A DNA stretch of 11,225 bases from Solirubrobacterales bacterium (GTDB lineage: Bacteria > Actinomycetota > Thermoleophilia > Solirubrobacterales > Solirubrobacteraceae), in contig PMKB01000015.1 in the NCBI GenBank assembly GCA_003157595.1, forward strand, positions 18,294 through 29,518, in the 5' to 3' direction. A program made the position numbers and the translations under genes. Shown here piece by piece: positions 7,714-11,225 of the stretch. How positions within the stretch are numbered: position 1 is the stretch's first letter; each line of letters starts with the position of its first letter. The notes under the pieces are model-generated. The model was not told the DNA's origin, ran no database searches, and saw only the letters and a list, made by a program, of their open reading frames with translations.

Positions 7714-7850
7714 CGGCTATCTCCTGCGCCCGGATCGCAGTGTCGTTTGGTGGGTGCAACCCCACCGCACGTGCAGTCGCTGCGCGGCGGCACGTACGGC
7801 GGGGAGCACTGATCTTCCGTGAACTGTGAGCGTAGGGGCCCTGCCTCGGC
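7714..7850 (-). other. Intergenic segment with two potential hairpins between binding-protein and permease genes
   Basis: No open frame of note. Two inverted repeats are visible. GGTGGG (7749-7754) and CCCACC (7761-7766) form a 6-bp stem with a 6-nt loop. ACGTGC (7769-7774) pairs with GCACGT (7790-7795), extendable by three more pairs past one mismatch. Neither is followed by a T/U run on either strand, so they are not classical intrinsic terminators. In transporter operons whose first gene encodes the binding protein, such structures often protect the upstream message and lower downstream expression. That role is inferred here. Confidence 0.35.
7721..7725 (-). promoter_or_regulatory. Ribosome binding site of livH
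   Basis: AGGAG on the minus strand, 7 nt before the ATG at 7713. It supports that start and fresh initiation after the intergenic hairpin segment. Confidence 0.65.
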
Positions 7851-9179
7851 CTACAGGCCGTGCGCGGCCGCGACGGTGCGGTACTTCGCTATCTGGGGGT
7901 CGGCTGACGAGATCTTGTGGCAGCCCTGAGCCACCACCATGATGCCGTTGTCGGTGGTTGTCGTGTAGTCCACATTGTTTGGAATGTGCAGCGCCAGATT
8001 GCCGTACGTCCACGGCGAGCAGAGCATCGCCGACTTGTAGTTCTTGATGCCCTCGAACGCCGCATTGACGCTCTTTATCGTGTAGGCACCCTTGATCGTC
8101 TCGAGCGCCTTGACAGCGAACTTTGCCTCGACGAACCCCATCTGGCTGAAGCTGCCGATGCCGCCGGAGACCGCGGAGCCGTACTTCGTGAGGATCCCCC
8201 TGTAGAGCGCGAACTCGGCTCCGGTGGCGCCATCGGGATCGGTCAGCTCAGCGTTGACGAACAACTTGTGGTTCCACGCCGGTCCCAGCGACTTCGCCAG
8301 GAAGTCCGTGTTGCACGGCGTCGAGCAGCCCCACAGCTTGACGCGATTCACGATGCCCAGCTTCTGGGCGGCCTGCAGGATCACGAGCGCATCCGGCGGT
8401 GTGAAGTTGAGAATCACGGCACCGTTGGGGCCTGCGTCGTCGACCTCCTTGAGCGCGACTGAGCTCGCATCGGTGACCGGCACGTTCTCCGTGAGCTGCG
8501 TGATCGGCACGTGCGCGGCGCCCGCAATCGCGGCGGGGCCAGCGGCGATATAGCCGGTGCCGGGGACGTTTGACTGGTCGAACACGATCTTCGTCGCGTG
8601 CTGCTCGAGCGCGTACTGGACCGCCCCGTCCGAGCTGTAGCGCGGACCCATGTTGACCGCCGCGCTGTTCGGGGTCGACCAGCACTCGGGGGCGATCCCC
8701 GAGTCGATCTCGAAGATGCCGAGGCTCTTCCAATACGCCTGGTCGATCGTGCATTCCAGGATGTCGGTGACACCGACGATGCCGACCACCTTATCGGTCT
8801 GGATCAGCGCCTTGGCCGCCGCCGCGATCTGCGCTGGCTGGGTCTGATCGTATTGAACGTCGTACTTGATCGGATGCCCGTTGATGCCACCGTTGGCGTT
8901 CACGCACGCGAAGTAGGCGGCGGCCATGCTCGAGATGTCGCTGAAGTCCGTGCCTGCCTGCTTGGTGTCGATCGTGCCGAGGTTGATCGGCGTGCCGGTG
9001 GCCGCCACGCCCGGCTTGGTTCCACAATACGAGGTAGCGTCGGCCGCGCGGGCTCCGCGGGTTGTCGCAGCACTGCTGCTCGTACCGCTGAGCGCGAATC
9101 CGGCCAAGACCGTCACGCCGATCGCACCCGTCAGTGCCAGGCTCAGCCGCGCTCTTGACGCGACTCGAAATGTGCTCAC
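7851..9179 (-). CDS. Exported substrate-binding protein of a HAAT-type ABC transporter (Peripla_BP_6-like)
   Basis: Extracytoplasmic solute receptor that delivers ligand to the LivHMGF-type importer, first gene of the operon, 442 residues. Seen: N-terminal export signal with basic RVASRAR, hydrophobic core about 12-30, and small-residue cleavage region about 34-46. There is no lipobox cysteine, so it is not an obvious lipoprotein, although many Gram-positive binding proteins are. The mature part opens with PINLGTIDTKQAGTDF and ACVNANGGINGHPIKY (91-106), typical of the first lobe of this fold, followed by VVGIVGVTD. Eight cysteines (52, 92, 143, 166, 285, 289, 387, 420) all lie in the exported part, suggesting disulfides. 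The GTG at 9179 has a strong purine-rich ribosome site 3 nt upstream. The ligand is unknown: family members bind amino acids, amides, urea and aromatic acids. Confidence 0.93.
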   Translation of the reverse strand: MSTFRVASRARLSLALTGAIGVTVLAGFALSGTSSSAATTRGARAADATSYCGTKPGVAATGTPINLGTIDTKQAGTDFSDISSMAAAYFACVNANGGINGHPIKYDVQYDQTQPAQIAAAAKALIQTDKVVGIVGVTDILECTIDQAYWKSLGIFEIDSGIAPECWSTPNSAAVNMGPRYSSDGAVQYALEQHATKIVFDQSNVPGTGYIAAGPAAIAGAAHVPITQLTENVPVTDASSVALKEVDDAGPNGAVILNFTPPDALVILQAAQKLGIVNRVKLWGCSTPCNTDFLAKSLGPAWNHKLFVNAELTDPDGATGAEFALYRGILTKYGSAVSGGIGSFSQMGFVEAKFAVKALETIKGAYTIKSVNAAFEGIKNYKSAMLCSPWTYGNLALHIPNNVDYTTTTDNGIMVVAQGCHKISSADPQIAKYRTVAAAHGL

Positions 9180-9182
9180 TAT

Positions 9183-9197
9183 CTCCTCCTCCTCCTC
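9183..9197 (-). promoter_or_regulatory. Five-fold GAG ribosome binding site before the binding-protein gene
   Basis: On the minus strand this is five tandem GAG triplets, then ATA and the GTG start at 9179. It contains several overlapping AGGAG/GGAGG registers at 3, 6 and 9 nt from the start. It fixes the choice of GTG 9179 and predicts very efficient initiation. As a triplet tract it could also change length by slippage. Confidence 0.7.
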
Positions 9198-9239
9198 AAC
9201 TGACCAAGGGATGAAGCCGCCCCTTTGCGGCAGCGGCCG

Positions 9240-9268
9240 ATACTAGTTCCAACTTCCGTTGGATGCAA
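9240..9268 (-). promoter_or_regulatory. Candidate sigma70-type promoter of the transporter operon
   Basis: On the minus strand, TTGCAT (9268-9263) as -35 and TAGTAT (9245-9240) as -10 are separated by exactly 17 bases. That places the start of transcription near 9233 with a leader of about 53 nt. The -10 matches four of six consensus bases, while the -35 matches only TTG. The position fits the first gene. The call is by inspection only. Confidence 0.38.
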
Positions 9269-9275
9269 GCATCCA
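9248..9275. promoter_or_regulatory. Two overlapping 16-bp dyads (TCCA-N8-TGGA-N8-TCCA), candidate operator
   Basis: The first dyad, TCCAAC-TTCC-GTTGGA (9248-9263), has perfect 6-bp arms. The second, TGGATGC-AA-GCATCCA (9260-9275), has perfect 7-bp arms. They share TGGA, so three half-sites alternate in orientation at 12-bp spacing. The segment covers the -35 box and most of the spacer of the predicted transporter promoter, where a bound repressor would block RNA polymerase. GntR/FCD regulators bind short dyads of this kind, and one is encoded divergently next door. Assignment to that protein is inference. Confidence 0.5.
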
Positions 9276-9537
9276 CACAAATGAGCTCGAAAGACGCCTC
9301 CGAGCGCTTTTCGGGCTGATTCTGCATGCAGGACCAGTCGCGACGCGTGCACTTCGTCGCGGGCGCCGCGCAGGCGCACGTCGATGGCCGCCCGGGAGCT
9401 TCTCGCGAGGCGTCGTGCGCAGTGGCGAGCCCAGCTGAGCCAAAGCACCCGATCACGCCGACGCTCCGCGCGCTCGACGGATCGAGGGCTGACTCATCGG
9501 GCGGCGCAGTAGCCACGACCGGCCACGTCTGAAGATC

Positions 9538-9566
9538 TTGCATCTAGGATCGCCGGTGGGGATACT
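9538..9566 (+). promoter_or_regulatory. Candidate promoter of the GntR-family gene
   Basis: TTGCAT (9538-9543), a 17-base spacer, and GATACT (9561-9566). The -10 matches four of six consensus bases. The -35 hexamer is identical to the one proposed for the divergent operon. The predicted transcription start (about 9573) falls almost on the GTG at 9575, so the message could be leaderless. Weak evidence, by inspection only. Confidence 0.3.
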
Positions 9567-9574
9567 GCGCGCCT

Positions 9575-10372
9575 GTGGCCCGGATGCGGGGTCAACCGAC
9601 CTCGCACGCTGCCGTGCGCCAGCCATCGATGTCCGCCATCGTCACAAATACCCCGACCTCCCAGACGACGCGGGCGCTGCTGCGCCTGCGGGAGCTGATC
9701 CTCAGCGGCGAGTTTGGTCATGGCGACCGGATGTCCGAGCTGCCGCTGGTCGAACGCCTCGGCGTTTCGCGCACGCCATTGCGCCTGGCGCTGGCAACAC
9801 TCGAGCACGAAGGCCTGCTACAGGCACGTCCGAACGGTGGCTACGTGGTACGCGAGTTCACGCGCTCCGACATCCACGACGCGACCGAGCTGCGCGGGGT
9901 GCTCGAGGGGACCGCCGCACGCTTTTCCGCCGAGCGGGGCCGCGCCGGGCGCGGGCTGCGGGTGCTGCGCGCGGTCAACGACGAGATCGGCGCGGTCGTC
10001 CACCGCGCCGACTACGAATCCTTCGAACGCTACGTCGGCCTGAACGATCGCTTCCACAAGACGCTCGTCGGAATGGCTCGCAGCCCGCTGTTGCAGCGGG
10101 CGCTGGAAGCGATCAGCATGGTTCCGTTCGCGTCCGCGAACGCGTTCGTGCTGACGGAGGCCGAGCTTCCGGAGTCGCGCGAGATTCTTGTCATCGCCCA
10201 CAGCCAGCACCTCGCGCTGATCGAGGCGATCGAGCTTCGCCAGGGCGCGCGCGCAGAGAGCATCGCCCGCGAGCACGCCCGCCTGGCATTGGCGAATCTG
10301 GAGCTCGTCCTGCGCCACCGCGGCACGCTCAGCGGCGTCCCGGGGCATTCGCTGATCACGCTTCCAGCATGA
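9575..10372 (+). CDS. GntR-family transcriptional regulator, FCD (FadR-like) subfamily
   Basis: DNA-binding regulator, probably of the divergent transporter operon. Counting from GTG 9575 (265 residues), the winged helix occupies about 29-95: TTRALLRLRELILSGEF, then recognition region LPLVERLGVSRTPLRLALATLEHEGLL (56-82) and wing RPNGGYVVREF. The C-terminal all-helical FCD domain follows (about 98-245), with the expected metal/ligand residues D158 and H161 (LNDRFH), H212 (HSQHLALIEAI) and H234 (AREHARLA). FCD proteins usually sense small organic acids and mostly repress. The start is uncertain: GTG 9575, ATG 9584 or ATG 9629. The last gives 247 residues, closer to usual, but no candidate has a clear Shine-Dalgarno. 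The only plus-strand gene here, it converges with the E1-beta gene after 85 nt. Confidence 0.93.
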   Translation: MARMRGQPTSHAAVRQPSMSAIVTNTPTSQTTRALLRLRELILSGEFGHGDRMSELPLVERLGVSRTPLRLALATLEHEGLLQARPNGGYVVREFTRSDIHDATELRGVLEGTAARFSAERGRAGRGLRVLRAVNDEIGAVVHRADYESFERYVGLNDRFHKTLVGMARSPLLQRALEAISMVPFASANAFVLTEAELPESREILVIAHSQHLALIEAIELRQGARAESIAREHARLALANLELVLRHRGTLSGVPGHSLITLPA

Positions 10373-10457
10373 CGCCGAGCCGAGCCTGGTGCTCGAAGGT
10401 GCAGGCTGAGCGGAGCCGCGCTGGGGATCCGGCGGGACCCATCCCGGGGTGGAGCGT
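10373..10457. other. Convergent intergenic gap with weak hairpin potential
   Basis: Lies between the two stop codons. AGCCTG (10383-10388) and CAGGCT (10402-10407) are a perfect 6-bp inverted repeat with a 13-nt loop. GGGAT and ATCCC further right could pair too. No T run follows on either strand, so a factor-independent terminator cannot be claimed. Confidence 0.3.
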
Positions 10458-11225
10458 CTAGCGCGCCGCCTGAAGTCCGAGCGTCGCGCGTGCGGCGGCG
10501 TGGATCTCCTGCGCGCCCGGCAGGTAGGCGTCCTCGAGCCTCGGGCTGAGCGGCACGGGCGCGAACGGCGCGCCGACGCGCTCGATCGGGGCGTCCAGCC
10601 AATCGAACGCGACGGCCGCCACTGCGGCCGCGATCTCCGCGCCGAAGCCGCCGAAGGTGACCGCCTCGTGCGCGACGACGAGCCGGCCGGTCCGCTGCGT
10701 CGAACGCACGATCGCGTCGAGGTCGAGCGGCAGGAGCGTGCGCGGATCGATCACCTCCGCCTCGATCCCCTCGCCGGCGAGTCGCTCGGCCGCGACCAGC
10801 GCCTCCTCGACCATCCTCGACAGCGCGACGATCGTGACGTCGCCACCGGAGCGCACGGTGCGGGCGCACCCGATCGGCACCGGTGGCTGATCCTCGGGCA
10901 GCTCCTCGCGCTTGAAGTAGAGCGCCTTGTTCTCGACGAACACAACCGGGTTGGGATCGGCGATCGCGCTCGCGAGCAGGCCCGCGGCATCGGCCGCCGT
11001 GGCAGGCATCAGCACCTTCAGGCCGGGGATGTGCGTGAGCCAGGCCTCGAGGCTCTGCGAGTGCTGCGCCCCGCCGCGCTGGCCCGCGCCTCCCTGCGTG
11101 CGCAGGACGAGCGGAACGCACAGCTGACCGCCGGACATCGAGTGCGCCTTGGCGGCCTGGTTGACGAGCTGATCGAGCGCCAGCGTGATGAAGTCGATGA
11201 ACATGATCTCCAGCACCGGCCGCAG
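10458..11225 (-). CDS. 2-oxoacid dehydrogenase E1 component, beta subunit (PdhB/BkdB/AcoB family), 5' end outside window
   Basis: Beta chain of the thiamine-diphosphate-dependent E1 of a pyruvate, branched-chain 2-oxoacid or acetoin dehydrogenase complex, which decarboxylates the substrate and passes the acyl group to lipoyl-E2. 255 residues are visible; the family has about 325-340, so roughly 75 N-terminal residues lie outside. The frame is open to base 11225 (LRPVLEIMFIDF), so the GTG at 11216 is internal, not the start. Seen: EIMFIDF; VPLVLRTQGGAGQRGGAQHSQSLEAW with HIPGLKVLMPAT; NPVVFVENKALY; the C-terminal transketolase domain with VIDPRTLLPLD, AHEAVTFGGFGAEIAA and APFAPVPLSPRLEDAYLP. 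The visible part cannot separate the three complex types. It ends with TAG facing the GntR gene. Whether it serves the same pathway as the transporter operon is unknown, since its partners would lie to the right. Confidence 0.93.
   Translation of the reverse strand: MRPVLEIMFIDFITLALDQLVNQAAKAHSMSGGQLCVPLVLRTQGGAGQRGGAQHSQSLEAWLTHIPGLKVLMPATAADAAGLLASAIADPNPVVFVENKALYFKREELPEDQPPVPIGCARTVRSGGDVTIVALSRMVEEALVAAERLAGEGIEAEVIDPRTLLPLDLDAIVRSTQRTGRLVVAHEAVTFGGFGAEIAAAVAAVAFDWLDAPIERVGAPFAPVPLSPRLEDAYLPGAQEIHAAARATLGLQAAR

Larger units (their letters stand above)
9180..9574. other. Divergent control region between the transporter operon and the GntR gene
   Basis: About 395 bases without a supportable gene; the short frames crossing it have low-complexity, Arg/Ala/Ser-rich products and no recognisable domain. 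Its left 100 bases hold the ribosome site, promoter and operator candidates of the transporter operon. Its right end holds a promoter candidate for the regulator gene. In the middle are a 10-bp palindrome CTGCATGCAG (9322-9331) and a small inverted repeat CTCGA/TCGAG (9473-9477, 9482-9486). I see no tRNA, riboswitch or transposon ends. Confidence 0.6.

Noticed and set aside
7749..7766. Intrinsic terminator after the binding-protein gene
   Set aside because: The 6-bp stem is followed on the minus strand by AAACGAC, not a U run, and the downstream genes are needed for the same transporter.
9196..9543. Small frames in the divergent region (both strands, up to 115 codons)
   Set aside because: No domain, no good ribosome site, and one runs through the promoter/operator segment; treated as non-coding.
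10373..10457. Intrinsic terminator between the convergent genes
   Set aside because: Inverted repeats exist but no T/U tract follows on either strand.
10030..11121. 363-codon minus-strand frame overlapping the GntR and E1-beta genes
   Set aside because: Composition is low-complexity Arg/Ala and it conflicts with two well-supported genes in other frames.
10458..11216. Start of the E1-beta gene at GTG 11216
   Set aside because: Codons upstream to the window edge stay open and match the family (RPVLEIMF), and about 75 family residues are missing, so this GTG is an internal Val.

Overview
The window is GC-rich with GTG and ATG starts, TGA/TAG stops and tightly overlapping genes. Long open frames sit antisense to nearly every gene, as expected from strong third-position GC. 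The protein families and style suggest a soil-type high-GC actinobacterium, possibly of the Solirubrobacterales/Thermoleophilia kind. That placement is inference; there is no rRNA or other taxonomic marker here.

Layout. Bases 1-9179 hold nine minus-strand genes that read as one transcription unit starting near 9233. In transcription order they are: an exported substrate-binding protein (9179-7851), two permeases (LivH-type 7713-6769, LivM-type 6782-5688), two ATPases (LivG-type 5691-4975, LivF-type 4978-4220), a VOC/glyoxalase-fold protein (4218-3751), a MetE-C/YxjG-like zinc transferase (3760-2621), a zinc- and NAD-type medium-chain alcohol dehydrogenase (2574-1531), and a GMC flavin oxidoreductase (1529 to beyond base 1). 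Most junctions are 1-nt gaps or 4-14-nt overlaps. The exceptions are a 137-nt gap after the binding protein and a 46-nt gap before the dehydrogenase. Bases 9180-9574 are an untranslated divergent control region. A GntR/FCD regulator runs on the plus strand (9575 or 9629 to 10372). An 85-nt convergent gap separates it from the 3' part of a 2-oxoacid dehydrogenase E1-beta gene (minus strand, 11225-10458) that enters from the right edge.

How it may work. The binding protein and LivHMGF-type transporter import an unidentified small molecule. The VOC protein, the zinc transferase, the alcohol dehydrogenase and the FAD alcohol oxidase/dehydrogenase are co-transcribed and so probably act on that molecule. 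The divergent GntR/FCD protein probably senses a pathway acid. The control region carries an evenly spaced series TCCA-N8-TGGA-N8-TCCA (two overlapping 16-bp dyads) lying over the predicted -35 box and spacer of the transporter promoter, the best operator candidate here. The substrate cannot be read from the sequence. The combination of HAAT importer, YxjG-like zinc transferase, VOC, MDR and GMC under a GntR/FCD regulator is the part most likely to be an uncharacterised catabolic system.
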